DNA from: Cephalotrichum gorgonifer
Taxonomy: Eukaryota > Ascomycota > Sordariomycetes > Microascales > Microascaceae
Assembly: GCA_900312665.1 (NCBI GenBank)
Contig: ONZQ02000014.1
Coordinates: forward strand, 141,194 to 205,193
Direction of reading: 5' to 3'
DNA: 64,000 nt
The translations under genes were made by a program, and so were the position numbers. The notes beneath the pieces were generated by a model. That model was not told where the DNA came from and did not search any database. It was given only the letters and a program-made list of their open reading frames with translations. Numbering within the stretch: the stretch's first letter is position 1; the number at the start of each line of letters is the position of its first letter. Below are positions 12,323-23,568 of this stretch, piece after piece.

Positions 12323-14236
12323 ATGGCCGATGTCGAAGAACCTCAGCTCACCACTCTCGCTCAGCGGATCGCCGCCTTGAATTCACAGAGGAACTTTACC
12401 TCAGAACAGAAACCCAAGCGACCGCCACCACCCAGGCCGGCAACCAAACCCGCCCCGCCTCCCCTGCCGAGTCGGCCATCGACAGGACCATCACCTCCGC
12501 AGTCGGCCACCAAAGCCCCGACACGGGTCCCCACGCAACCCCCCGCTTCCACACCCACTCCCCCACTGCCCCCTCGTCGTCCGACCTTACAGCCAGCCCC
12601 GCCGACGGAGCCTCGGCGGAATTCGGCATCATCCGAGCTATCGTATAATTCGACAACATCGAGTCTGTCGGCTAACCGAACTGTCTCCTCTTCCAACACC
12701 AGTTTCGTGTCAAATGATGGCCAGGGTAGCCGAAAGCTCCCCCCTGCATTCAACCCTGCGAGCCTCCCTCCTTTGCCCCCTACCAAAAGAGAGTCGGAGG
12801 CCAACAAGGCCCCTCAAAATGGCGCGAAACCTAAACCTACACTAGGTGGTCGCCAGGTCGAACCACCGCCGACGCCGACACCATCGCTGCCGCCCCGCCT
12901 TCCCTCGAGACCGGCCAAGTCGCCAGCCCTTCCCGACCAGCACTCTGCCTTGAAGCCGACCACCCCGCGTCGGCTCCCTCCACCGCCGGAGGCCTTTGTT
13001 AAACCCCCGCCCCGACCGATTTCCAGCAACGCGACGAACGGCCGCCAACCTCCCCCTGTCCCTTCCACGGGCAGAGATGATCGTAACGCCCCCCCGCCCG
13101 TGCCGTTGTCCTCCCGACCATCGACCTCCCAGATAGAAGCCGTTGCCGCCCGTAGCGCGTCCACCCAGGCGGCGTCGTGCCTTGTATGCCGCGACTTCTC
13201 CGGACCGGATGCCGTCGCTTCGCAGTACCCTCGAGAGTCTCTCCCCCGCGATGACCCCATCGGCTTCCTCGCCCGTGTCCTCTGCGACCCCTTCCCCTCA
13301 CTGACGGATAAGGCGCGCGCCATCTTCACCTGGTTCCACCACAACGTCGATTACGACTACCAAAACTTCTGCAACGGCACCGTCGACCGGCGGGCCGGGC
13401 CCGCGGACATCATACTCAAAGGCTTGGCTGTCTGTGCAGGCTACGCACAGGGATACGAAGCCATAGCCCACCGCGCGGGAATGGAGTGCATCGTAGTAGG
13501 GGGGCATGGCAAGGGCTTTGGCTACAAGCCAGTCAAGAAGGGCGAGGCCGTCCCGCCGAAGAACGTCAGTGGCCATGCGTGGAATGCTGTCCGCATCGAC
13601 GGGGGGGAGTGGAAGCTGCTGGACGCGTGCTGGGGCGCAGGACACGTTGACAAGAAAGAAAATGGCTACAAAAGGAAGTTCGCACCCGTACAGTTTACCG
13701 CCTCGAACGAGGTATTCGGGCGGAGACACTATCCCCGCGATGAGGGCCACTTCTTCCGCAAGGACCAGAGGGTCCTCTCGTGGGAGGAATACTATCGCGG
13801 AGACGTCCCTAACGACGAGCCTGTCGTGAAGTATGGCAAGCTTGAGGAGGAGGGGTTCGCGGGCCATTCGCTCGCGCCCGCGGGGCTGCACATCCCCGTC
13901 CAGAGTGGAGACATCATCCGCTTCCAGGTGTCCAAACAGTGTGAGCACTGGTCACACGAGCGGAACGGGAAGGGGCCGCCGTACTTGCTACTGCTAAGCA
14001 TAAATGGCATAGACGGGAGGAAGGATGACCGGGTGCCGCTGGAGACAGACGGCTACTGGTGGTGGGCGGACGTTCACGCAAGGGACCTCGGGGCGCCGGG
14101 GCAGACGGTATCCTTGGTCGCCCTGACGTCGTTCGATAATAATGACGGAAGGGGAGTTACGAAGGAGGAGTTTTTGAGGTTGAAGGGGAGGGTCGGGATG
14201 GCTTGGTCGGGCCTGGCGAAGTGGGATCTGGAGTAA
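12323..14236 (+). CDS. Proline-rich transglutaminase-like protein (Cyk3-related)
   Basis: This single-exon protein has 637 residues. The first 270 residues or so are disordered and very proline-rich, with repeated PPPxP and PPLPSRP motifs that are typical SH3 ligands. A transglutaminase-like (TGc) domain follows at about residues 300-470. Its triad is complete: Cys371 in GLAVCAGYAQGYE, His418 in SGHAWNAVRI and Asp434 in KLLDACWG. A conserved C-terminal beta-rich part follows. The family includes fungal cytokinesis protein Cyk3, which carries an SH3 domain; I see none here, so this is a relative and not a clear Cyk3 orthologue. The start at 12323 (accATGGCC) is the first ATG in frame. A role at actin or septum sites is inference from the family and the proline motifs. 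Confidence 0.8.
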   Translation: MADVEEPQLTTLAQRIAALNSQRNFTSEQKPKRPPPPRPATKPAPPPLPSRPSTGPSPPQSATKAPTRVPTQPPASTPTPPLPPRRPTLQPAPPTEPRRNSASSELSYNSTTSSLSANRTVSSSNTSFVSNDGQGSRKLPPAFNPASLPPLPPTKRESEANKAPQNGAKPKPTLGGRQVEPPPTPTPSLPPRLPSRPAKSPALPDQHSALKPTTPRRLPPPPEAFVKPPPRPISSNATNGRQPPPVPSTGRDDRNAPPPVPLSSRPSTSQIEAVAARSASTQAASCLVCRDFSGPDAVASQYPRESLPRDDPIGFLARVLCDPFPSLTDKARAIFTWFHHNVDYDYQNFCNGTVDRRAGPADIILKGLAVCAGYAQGYEAIAHRAGMECIVVGGHGKGFGYKPVKKGEAVPPKNVSGHAWNAVRIDGGEWKLLDACWGAGHVDKKENGYKRKFAPVQFTASNEVFGRRHYPRDEGHFFRKDQRVLSWEEYYRGDVPNDEPVVKYGKLEEEGFAGHSLAPAGLHIPVQSGDIIRFQVSKQCEHWSHERNGKGPPYLLLLSINGIDGRKDDRVPLETDGYWWWADVHARDLGAPGQTVSLVALTSFDNNDGRGVTKEEFLRLKGRVGMAWSGLAKWDLE

Positions 14237-15156
14237 CCAGGCTCAGTGAGATACGGGCGATACTTTGGGCTTGTCTTGGAACTTGGGACTGCAACACGGG
14301 ATCGGGGCTTATTTATGGCCGGATGGCTGGGAATATACCATAGGATAGCAAACGGATACCATGGAGGGCAAGGAACTCGACGAGGGAGGGACAGGCGTTT
14401 GGGCGCATTAGCTGATCGCGTTTTTGTCCCTCCGAACGCGAGACTATAAAATATTTATACTTCCAAAGCGCATATTATATACATACGTCTCGTGATATGT
14501 CATTGGTGTAAGCGAATTGTAGTCTACGAAGTACTGTATGTCGATACGAAACCAGGATTTGAGGCTCACTAACATTGCTTTTGGGGACGGGGGCATGGAG
14601 GGCCGTGGAGGGGCCGGAGCCCGGGATTTCTTACGCCGATAAGGCTCATTATGTCAGCCGAACTTTGATTTTCTAGAAGAGTACTTGTCTCTTTGCGATT
14701 GGGAAACCAACAAGCGCAGCATGACGACAAAGCAGACATGTGGTGGAGACACACCCACCCTCGGAAAGGAGGGAAGTCGCAACCATCGTCTCGCACCTTC
14801 CCCTAACATTGCCACCCGCTCCTGCTTCGGAATAGCCAAACCAGGGCAAGACCGGGCGAAAACAATGAATGCGACTTGGGATATATAACTTTTTTTCTTC
14901 CTTTTCTGTTTTTGGGCTGCTGGCCTCTTGGTGAACTAGCAGTTTCGTCCGCTCCTTTTTCCCTCCCTTTTCTTCCCCAACTCTCTCCCTTCTATCGGCT
15001 AGTGTCAGGCCAGGCCGAGCGGAGGAGGACGTGATCACACGAGACAACTCAGTTGTTCCTTTTTGCGCGGAATCTCCGAATACCTGCACACACGTCGAAT
15101 ATATACAACGCGGAAACAGGAGCTCCGAAAGAGAGCCCCCTTTGCCTCCCGGAAAA
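14237..15156. other. Intergenic region before ALG7
   Basis: 3' flank of the transglutaminase-like gene and promoter/leader of ALG7. No gene seen. Contains T- and C-rich tracts around 14890-14990. Confidence 0.6.
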
Positions 15157-16703
15157 ATGGCGCCCCTCCCACCCACTCTCACCCGCACCGAGACGCTCAC
15201 CCACCTCGCCCTGTCTGCCGCCGCGCTCTCCGTCCTCGCCAACACCCTCACCAGCCCCGGCGAGCCGCCGCTCCTCGCGTCGCTCTCCCTCAGCGTGCTG
15301 GCCTTCAGCCTGACGTACTCGATGATCCGCTGGCTGGCGCCGACCTTCGTCAGGCACGGGTTCAAGGGGCGCGACCTCTGCAAGGCGAACCAGCCTGAGC
15401 TGCCGGAGTGCATGGGCGCGGTCTGCGCCGTGGTCTACCTCATCGCCATCATCGTCTTCATACCGTTTCCATTTTATAAGGATATTGTGGCGGCTACGAG
15501 TGGCGGTGGGAATAGGGACGTGGTGCTGGAGGTCCAGTATGTCAACGAGGGCCGGTTCTTGCACCGCTTCCCTCACAGCAAGGTGAGCCCCCTCCCCCTT
15601 CCTTTTCTCCCCCTTCCTTTTCTCCCCCTTCCTTTTCTCCCCCTTCCTCCCAGTGATCCTTGGGCCATCCCATAGGCAGCTCTAGCCAATTTTGAGACGC
15701 AGATGCTAATCCCAGCTTCCCCCACCAGCTCGCCTCGTACCTCTCCGCCATCATCTCCCTCCAGACGATCGCGCTCCTCGGCTTCGGCGACGACCTCTTC
15801 GACATCCGCTGGCGACACAAGTGGTGGATTCCCGCGCTGGCCTCCATCCCCATCCTCGTCATCTACTTCATCGACTTCGGCGTCACCTCGGTCGTCATCC
15901 CCATCCCCCTCCAGCCGTACCTAGGCGAGCTGTTCGACCTCGGCGCACTATACTACGTCTACATGGCCTGCGTCGCAATGTTCTGCCCCCAGAGCATCAA
16001 CATGCTGGCCGGGATCAACGGCATCGAGGTCTCGCAGTCCGTTGTCATCGCCCTCCTCCTAGTCCTCAACGACTCCTTCTACCTCCTCACCCCCTACCCC
16101 CACCCGGCCACCGACTCCCACCTCTTCTCCCTCTACCTCCTCCTCCCCTGGCTCGGCGTCTCTGTCGCACTCCTGACCTACAACTGGTTCCCCGCTCGCG
16201 TCTTCGTCGGCGACACCTACTGCTACTTCTCCGGCATGATCTTCGCCGTCGTCTCCATCCTCGGCCACTTCTCAAAGACGCTCTTCCTCCTCCTCGTCCC
16301 CCAGCTCTTCAACTTCCTCTACTCCGCGCCCCAGATCTTCGGCCTCATCCCCTGCCCCCGCCACCGCCTCCCCCGCCTAAACGCCCGCACGGGACTTCTC
16401 GAGCCGTCCATGACCGTCTGGGCCGACAGGCGGCCCCACCCCCTCCTGGTACCCGTCCTCCACCTCCTCGCCCGCCTCCGCCTATTGAAGCTCACGACGG
16501 GCAAGGACGGGGAGGTCGCGGAGACGAGCAACCTCACGCTCCTGAACCTGTGGCTCGTCATGAGGGGTCCGATGAGGGAGCGGAGGCTCGCGGCCGAGGT
16601 GACGGCCCTGCAGGCCGTCCTGGGGCTGGCGGGCCTCTTCGTCAGGCATAGTCTCGCCCTGCTCATCTTTAAGGAAGATAACCTAGGCATGCCGCACCTG
16701 TAG
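15157..16703 (+). CDS. ALG7: UDP-GlcNAc:dolichyl-phosphate GlcNAc-1-phosphotransferase
   Basis: Alg7/DPAGT1 makes dolichyl-PP-GlcNAc in the ER membrane, the first step of N-glycan precursor synthesis and the target of tunicamycin. The model is join(15157..15582, 15729..16703), 466 residues, with one 146-nt GT-AG intron in phase 0. It is a polytopic membrane protein of the GPT/MraY family. Visible marks are the early segment GFKGRDLCKANQPELPE, the metal-site segment LLGFGDDLFDIRWRHKWW, the loop FCPQSINMLAGINGIE, and RVFVGDTYCYFSGM. About ten hydrophobic segments alternate with short loops. Length fits the family (450-480). The start at 15157 is the first ATG in frame with the conserved part. 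The intron carries a 15-bp tandem repeat. Confidence 0.95.
15601..15645 (+). repeat. 15-bp tandem repeat in ALG7 intron
   Basis: Three perfect copies of ccttttctccccctt stand end to end inside the intron, with partial copies on both sides (from about 15591 and to about 15655). It is pyrimidine-only and lies between the donor and the branch region. Confidence 0.9.
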
Positions 16704-17868
16704 GCCCATAGACTTAAGAAAAGAGGGATAATGAGAAGAACATTATGGATCGTATAGAAAGAGAGTGGAAGGATATGTTATCCCTGCTCTCAGAGGGGAG
16801 AGGGGAGAAGTCAAACTGTGTGAAGATATGATAACCCCCAATGATACGGCAGCAGTACAGCAAGATAGCCAGATAGCAAATCGACGCGTATACTCATCCA
16901 AAGAGGCAATGACCAGGGCATCACATGTAAAACCAAGAATAGGTAAGGAGTAGAACAAGTCCGTGGGACCTTAAGATTTTTGGAACCTCATTCCCATCCG
17001 TCCCCCATCGCTCAAAAACTACAAATACATAAGTGCCGCCCACAAGACATAAAAACCCTGTGTCCCATAAAACACCTTCCCGCCCCCCCAAGCCCTTTCC
17101 TTTGCCCCAATCCCTTTTCCCAGAACACCGAGCTGAAATTTTCTTTTCAGTAAGAGCCAGACCAAGAAAAAGAAAGAAGAAAGAGAAAAAAGAAAGAAAC
17201 AAAAGGAGTAGCCCCATGAATAAAAAAAATGGGAACAAAACCTTCAGTCTGATCGTCCCTAAACACCCTACCCCTGGATCCCCCCGGCCTACTCCGAGTA
17301 CGCTTCAGGAAAAAGAGAAACGCCAAACAAAAAGGATCCATTCCGAACGTCAAACATGAGGTATATAGCAAAAAAATCAAGAAAAAAAAAACCGTGCCCC
17401 ATCCGACACCAGCGCTGGTTACCAACCACAAACGGGCCAAGGGAGAAGAGAAGAAAAAGGTCCGGTGTGACAAATGTGACGACATGGACAGACGGAAGGC
17501 GCGGCACCACCCCGTAGATTATCCTCCCTCACCCCGATTAACGACTCGCTCTCGATCCTGGCGCGTCTCTGCGCATCCCTGCTTCATACTGGCTCCAGGT
17601 AGACTGCTGATTGTCAACTTCCCTGAGAGTGCGCACACAGGAAGTCGCGGTTGTTCGGTCCAGTTCCGGGTCGAATTTCAAAGAGGAAGAATGGCGACAT
17701 CGAAAAGGAACGAGCCAAGGCGGAGGGCTGCCGGTCCACAACAGATAAACCGAGAACGCACTGAAAAAAAAAAGGAACCATACTTCTATAAATTGGTATA
17801 ATACAAGGAAGTGACCTTCAATTAGGAGAAAAAGTAGTCGACGTTAAAACGTAATGCGTAGCTCGAGT
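16704..17868. other. Convergent 3' region ALG7 / SET3-like gene
   Basis: This 1.2-kb stretch separates two convergent stop codons. It has A-rich tracts (17150-17240, 17370-17400, 17760-17780) but no supported gene. It should contain both 3' UTRs and polyadenylation sites. Confidence 0.55.
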
Positions 17869-20598
17869 TCATGCGTCATCCGGAATCGGTTTTTCGTCCA
17901 CCTGGGGCTCGACACTAGATTCGATGGCTGGGGGCTTCGTCTCCTCTGGGCCTGACTTCACCGTTGGTAGTGGCTTTACCGCTGCGGCCTTGTCCAGCCT
18001 GCTCTTCCTGTAGTCGCTAAGACTGAGCTTCTTCTTGACCGGGCTCGGGTGCATCCCGTTGAGCGGGGTTGAGAGGCTACTGGTCGAGTAAGGGGACTGG
18101 ACGATCGAACTCGTGGCCGACAGTGGAGTGGTCGCGCTCAACGCGGTATTTGGGAAGGCCGGTACCGGCGGCATGTGTACCCTGAGATCTGGCCTCGTGG
18201 AACTGGTTACCGCTGGGTCGTGAGCTCCGGAGGTCGAGGAGGTGGTAGCGGTCCCACCAGGGATGACAGACGGCGCATCCACCATGGCTACATCCCCCGG
18301 AGTAGGCGCCGGTGATGTCGCCATCGTGGAAGTCGTGTCTCTGTTTAGCACCGGCGAGCTCGACGCCGACTTGTGGTCTGTCGTCGGCGAGTCGATGTCC
18401 ATGGCATTATGCTCGACGCTCGATATCAGCGGTTTCCAGCGCTCCTCCTCGTCCAGCCTCTGTCGGTGGCGATTGCTAAGTAGTCGCTGGGACAGGGAGA
18501 GGATTCTACGCCGAGGGCCGGGGTCCGGGCTCGCACTAAACCACTCGCCCTCGGTCGGGTCCGTTTGGACAGACGCATCGCAGTAGTTAGGGCGCGAGGG
18601 TGTCGAAGTTGGCCGAGATCGTCGTGTGGCAATATCCCGCTGGGTTTGCTGAAAGGGTGGAAACTGAGCGCGTGGCGAGATGGCGGTGGCGGGGGACCCA
18701 GACTTGCTCCGAGAAGTCCCCGTATCGACGTAATGAACGCTATTCGAGAAGTTCGGCGTCGTGTTGTTGGAGGCGGTCCGTCCGGACTTGGACTTGGCCG
18801 AGGCGGAACCGTCCGACACCACCCGCTTCTTCTTCTTCGGTTGCGGCTGATGCTGCTGCTCCATTCTGCGAAAGGTATCTTCAGCCATGGCAATCTTGCG
18901 TTTATCGCGGTCGGTAGGCGCCGTCAATATTCCCAACTGGTCGAAAGACCCTTGCCGTAGCGGTGTTCGATCGCGACTCGGTGGCTTGCTTCTCGAGGAT
19001 ATCGATCGGTCATCGCCGTCATCGAACTGACCTTCGCTGGCAGCCCGGCTATTCGTGGCATGTCCGGTACTCGTAGGGGAGATATTCTGCGTCTTGGGCT
19101 TCCGCTTCTTCTTGGAGGCATTTGTTCTAGGTTGTGATCGGCTGAGGTAATGACGATGGAAGCGCACGAAGGCGCAGTCGTTTCCGAGGTCGCACGCACA
19201 CCCACCATATTCCGAGAGTAGACGGTGAAGCCACGTCGATATCTGCTGGTATTCGGTATCGTCCATCTCCGGCTGCTCGGCCCCGCCCATCTCGTCATCG
19301 CCAAGTCCGAGGAGGTAGAGAAGGCGCGCCTTTTCCTTGTTGGGGAACCGGAAGTCCCAGGGGAGGGTGATCTGCTCTTTGGCAGCGATGTGTCGGTCGC
19401 TGACCAGCCAGAAGTGGTACTCGGACCCGTCGGAGAGATAGGTATCAAGCACGGCGTTGGGCTTGCAGCTCCGCCTAACATACCGCGCCTCGGAGCCCTC
19501 TCTCCTCGTGTCTATGCACAGCGGGAGCATCGGGTGGAAGAAGACAAAGGGGAGCGGCGACGTCAGCTCCGTCCACAAATTTTCGGGGTCCGCACAATAG
19601 TCGTTTTGGAAGCCGATCTGGCCGTTCAGTTCCATCAGCGGGACATCTTTCTCGATGGCTGACGGGGCAGACAAGTACTGCAGCCGCAGCTTCTTATCGG
19701 GCGTGGGGGAGTAGGTCTTCTTCTCGACACGCAGCGCTCGTTTCCTTGATTCGATATCGGCGGGCAGATTCTGGAAGACGTCCTTGTACTCCTGGCCCGA
19801 ATCGTTTTTGAGGCTTTCCCGGTCGTGTAGCCAGGTCGACATTTTGTTCGAGATGGCGAGAGTGGCGAAAGAATTGTTTCCCACGATCTGCACATCTTGT
19901 CCGCTATGAAGAGAAAAGAAGTTGTCGGAGTAGTTGTGTATTTCGAAGTCGAGAGGGAGATCCGGGGCGCTTGTTGTGACTGGACTCGGCCCGTGTCCGT
20001 TGGTCTGAGGTTTCGCATTGCCGCATGTCGGGCTCTTCTTCGCCGTGTGTGAACTTATCGAGTGGGACGATCGATGCGACGTCTTCGCCCTCTTCGCGGG
20101 AGGGTGGTTATCGCTAGGGCTTGCGTGCTTCGAGGTCTCGTTGTCGGGAGTCGTGCCGTTCAATTGAAGATCGGTCGGCTTCGGCTTCTTCTTGTGGCTT
20201 TTGGATACAGGGCGCTTATGTTTCTTGTCCTGCGATTCTTCCGCGGCCAACGGGTTTCTTAGCCTCCGAGTCCTCTCGATGGCCCTCTTGTGGTCGAGCG
20301 GGCGGGGATTGCACTGATGGCACAAATGTGCGAAGTTCTCTCGGAGAGCTTCCTCGCGATTGTCGGGGTAGAAGCAGTCTATATGCTGCCACGTCTCGCA
20401 TGTCTCGCAGAAGATCGTGTTTCCATCATCGTCAGCAAAGAGGCAGATACACTTGATGGTGTACGGCTCTTCCTCCACACCCTCTACCTTCTGAGGCAAG
20501 TCCTTGGCGGGCGCCGGCTCGATGGCGCCCGTCGGAGTGGAGAGGGTCTGACTCGGATCCGCGGTCTGCGTTGACAGAGGCGACAATTTTTCGGTCAT
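17869..20598 (-). CDS. PHD finger and SET domain protein, Set3 type
   Basis: This is a likely subunit of the Set3 histone deacetylase complex, the fungal counterpart of MLL5/SETD5, which binds H3K4-methylated chromatin through its PHD finger. It is an intronless 909-residue ORF. The PHD finger is at about residues 49-97 (CICLFADDDGNTIFCETCE then WQHIDCFY and HLCHQC). A Lys/Ser-rich linker follows. The SET domain covers about 260-440 and contains YVRRSCKPNAVLD where active enzymes have an NHSC-type motif, and ends KEQITLPWDFRF without the usual final tyrosine. A Cys-rich post-SET-like piece (GGCACDLGNDCAF) follows, then a long disordered Ser/Pro/Thr tail. The altered catalytic residues agree with Set3 proteins being chromatin readers lacking methyltransferase activity. 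Confidence 0.85.
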   Translation of the reverse strand: MTEKLSPLSTQTADPSQTLSTPTGAIEPAPAKDLPQKVEGVEEEPYTIKCICLFADDDGNTIFCETCETWQHIDCFYPDNREEALRENFAHLCHQCNPRPLDHKRAIERTRRLRNPLAAEESQDKKHKRPVSKSHKKKPKPTDLQLNGTTPDNETSKHASPSDNHPPAKRAKTSHRSSHSISSHTAKKSPTCGNAKPQTNGHGPSPVTTSAPDLPLDFEIHNYSDNFFSLHSGQDVQIVGNNSFATLAISNKMSTWLHDRESLKNDSGQEYKDVFQNLPADIESRKRALRVEKKTYSPTPDKKLRLQYLSAPSAIEKDVPLMELNGQIGFQNDYCADPENLWTELTSPLPFVFFHPMLPLCIDTRREGSEARYVRRSCKPNAVLDTYLSDGSEYHFWLVSDRHIAAKEQITLPWDFRFPNKEKARLLYLLGLGDDEMGGAEQPEMDDTEYQQISTWLHRLLSEYGGCACDLGNDCAFVRFHRHYLSRSQPRTNASKKKRKPKTQNISPTSTGHATNSRAASEGQFDDGDDRSISSRSKPPSRDRTPLRQGSFDQLGILTAPTDRDKRKIAMAEDTFRRMEQQHQPQPKKKKRVVSDGSASAKSKSGRTASNNTTPNFSNSVHYVDTGTSRSKSGSPATAISPRAQFPPFQQTQRDIATRRSRPTSTPSRPNYCDASVQTDPTEGEWFSASPDPGPRRRILSLSQRLLSNRHRQRLDEEERWKPLISSVEHNAMDIDSPTTDHKSASSSPVLNRDTTSTMATSPAPTPGDVAMVDAPSVIPGGTATTSSTSGAHDPAVTSSTRPDLRVHMPPVPAFPNTALSATTPLSATSSIVQSPYSTSSLSTPLNGMHPSPVKKKLSLSDYRKSRLDKAAAVKPLPTVKSGPEETKPPAIESSVEPQVDEKPIPDDA

Positions 20599-23568
20599 AA
20601 TCTAACGAAGAGGATGACCTCGTGGGGCGACTTGTTGCGTTCGAGGATTGTCGAGAGTGGGACAGATTTAACGATGCCGTATGGGTAGCATGTCGACGCC
20701 GGTCTCGACGCGTTCGTGTTTCGGATGGGACGAGATGGAGATGGGGATGAAAATGGTGGATGGCTGAGTACGAAGGGAGGTCTCAAACGCAATCAGGCAG
20801 GCCAAGGCTGGTGATGGCGGTCCACCACTCGAGAGAGAGAGCGAGAGAAAGAGAGGAGGTAAAGGGTAGAGGGTCGCGAAGGGTCGTTGTCGACAAGGAA
20901 AATGTGTCGGATAGATTAGGGCACCCTGACAACCCGAAGTAATGGCTTTTAAACGCGGTGGAGGGAGTTTATTGTTGTGGAGGTGGCCGATTCGCGAAAC
21001 TCGTGATGGTCGAGGAATGAGGGCGAAGAAGCGAAGAAATGCGCTCGAACGGGGGGGGGGCGAACCAGGCGTCAGTTCGAAAGTCTAATAAACGGGTCGG
21101 TACTGGGAAATGCTGCGTTGACACTTAGCGCGTCAGTGAAGACAGATCCGACACAAGGAAAGGTCGCGGTCGGTGGTATTTCGAGTCAATGTGAGAAAGG
21201 ACGACGATGGTTTACGGGAGGAAAGAGAAGGAAGAGGGGGACCACAAACACGGAGGGTAGGAAAGGCCGGGTCGGGGGTCGGGTGTGTGGGAAGACTGGG
21301 TGTTGTGAGCGAGGAGAGAAGCGCAGCGACCAGAGAGAGCAGTGGAGCGGGAGGAGGACCTGGGAGGGTGTGTGCTGTGGGAAGGGCGGGCGTGTGCGAG
21401 GAGACACTAATAAGTCGGGATAAAATTTGGTCGTGTTATTGTTATTGGGGGGGGTGGGCGTGGGCGTGGGCGCAACATCCTTGGTGAGATGGGGCCGCTG
21501 TAGGTCGCAGATTCAACAGAGCAGCCAGCGCCCGAAGCAGCCACTGACTGGTTGCAGCAAAGTATGGAGGGACACTAAGCTGGCAGTCTGTAGCGCCATT
21601 TCAGAGTGGGAGGGGGGAAAGGTCAGAGCCTCAACGAGAGAAGGCGACTGCTGAGGGCGCGTACCTAATACCTTCGTACTCGTTCATGAGCGGTACCTCG
21701 GACGAGTACGAGTACTCGGGTCGGGGCCACAGGTGAGGTGATGCGAGGGCATTGGAGCTACAAGCAGGCAGGGCAGGACAATGGCCGTTGGTGATGGCCG
21801 TTGGAGGGATTGAGGTCACCAACCATCATTAGGCAGGGTAGGCCAGCGTTAGGACTCCTGTTGTAGTCCCAACCTCATTCCAGGATTTGCTGTCCTCCTC
21901 GCGTGAGCAGATTTGGCGGCGGCGACATTGATGCAGCTTGGACAAGAGAGGACGCAGCACCCCTCCCATCTCGAGTCTGTGTAGACTTGGCTTGGAGCTG
22001 AAGCGCAAAACACCCGTACAGAGTACAGGCAGGTCGGCCGAGTACGCACCAGTCCGAAGCGTACGACGGGGGTATTTGAAGGTATTGGTGACATGGAGGT
22101 TTAACAGGCGTGTTGCAGATGCCGATTCCTGACCGGGCGGGACCAGGATCTCGCGTGCTGAGTGGTTGGTTGGATCAGGGGGTGCCCAGGTGTCCAAGTA
22201 CTCATACTTGTGAAGTCATGTTCCGATTCCGCGAGAAAGCCGAGCGCAGTTGAGGTACCGGTACCTCCGCCAGGATACGCTAATCCCAAAAGAGCGGTGG
22301 CTCGAACTGGATGGGGTACGACTTTGACTCCGGCAAGCCATTGTGACCGCCTGTGCAAAAGCAAAAGGATATTCCGGTGGCTGCCTCAGGCGGTAAGGTC
22401 CGTCCGTGTATGTCTTGAGAGGGAGTGCTGGAACCCCCGCCACAAAGGGCAGGAGGGCATGGCACTGTGTGGTCAGAGTATGCGAGGGAATTATACTGAA
22501 CAAGAGCCGGCTTCGAAATAAAGCATTTAGAGGGGACAAGCAAGGTTTGAGATGAGGATGATGGCAGCGATGATAATAGGGGACGTGAGAGGCTCTGCAG
22601 ATGTGAAGAACAGTCGTCGGCTCTCGCTCTGGTTTGGGTGTTAGTTACGAGTAGAGGTGGTTGGTGTCTGGGTTGAGGACGAGCAGTGGCAGCAAGTGTG
22701 AGAAGGCAGCAAGGTGAGCGGCGCTGGACTCCTGCCTGGTGATGAGAAAGGGAGGGCAGCAACCGTCGGGGCAGCAGGTGGCCCTAATTCGATGGGGACC
22801 TTCGGAGACAAGAGCCCTCAGCCCGCCTCTCCATTGCCATCATTGTGCAATTCAATACAGCAATAACTCCCAAGTGCATAAATACCTCCATCCATCCACC
22901 TGATCGCTGATGCAGCTACAGGTGCATCAGTGAGTGGATGCCTGTTGACATCTGGAGGGAGTCGTGTTTGTACCGCTACTCCGGCACGCCCCACACCAGG
23001 CTTTGGCAGTCACCTACCAGTGGATGGAACAGGTTCCACTTGGTGGTCTCTGGTTGACTGGGCTTGTTAGTGTGTTAGTATCAAGTACTCATACTTCAGA
23101 GCTTCCCTTTTCTACCATCCTACTCTCGGCCAGACAGAAGTACGAGTACACCCCAAGCTTCCTGCACGATGCTGGTCCAACCCCTGCTCCTGCCATGTTG
23201 GGTCTCGCAGGCTCACTTTGACGAGCAACGAGTACGAGTAAGAGTAACCGTCCGTCCGTTCGCCTGACAAATCACAGATAAGGGGCGGATGACTTCGCTG
23301 CGGTCCCATACATGTACGAGTACAACTGCAAGCAATACCTTTCGCATTTTGAGGAGCAGGAAAGAGGCTCCATCCAACCCACCGATGTCTGCTTGCCCAT
23401 GTAGATGCTCTAGTCTATGGCCCTTTTCGCTGTCTTTCGAGTGAGTGAAGGGATTCGACAACCGCCTCCAAACGGTCTAGACGTTCATGTCCTCGCCCAA
23501 CAGAATCAAGCCCCTGCCCAGTCCGGCGACAGAAGCCCCCTTCTCCCAGCCGTACACCGACCCGTCGT
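20599..23568. other. Gene-poor region between SET3-like gene and adenylosuccinate synthetase
   Basis: This 3.0-kb stretch holds the promoter of the SET3-like gene (right of 20598) and the 3' flank of adenylosuccinate synthetase. No ORF has a recognisable domain or a convincing splice model. It contains G-rich runs (21050-21060, 21440-21480), several GTAC words (21665-21715, 22196, 23080-23320), and the palindrome at 22252. Confidence 0.5.
22252..22267. repeat. 16-bp perfect palindrome GAGGTACCGGTACCTC
   Basis: The 16 bases read the same on both strands. The central 12 bases GGTACCGGTACC recur at 26533-26544. It could be a site for a dimeric DNA-binding protein; no function is shown. Confidence 0.7.

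Noticed and set aside
15821..16651. 276-codon open frame over ALG7 exon 2
   Set aside because: A shadow of ALG7 caused by high GC; it is almost only Pro/Arg/His and ALG7 itself is unmistakable.
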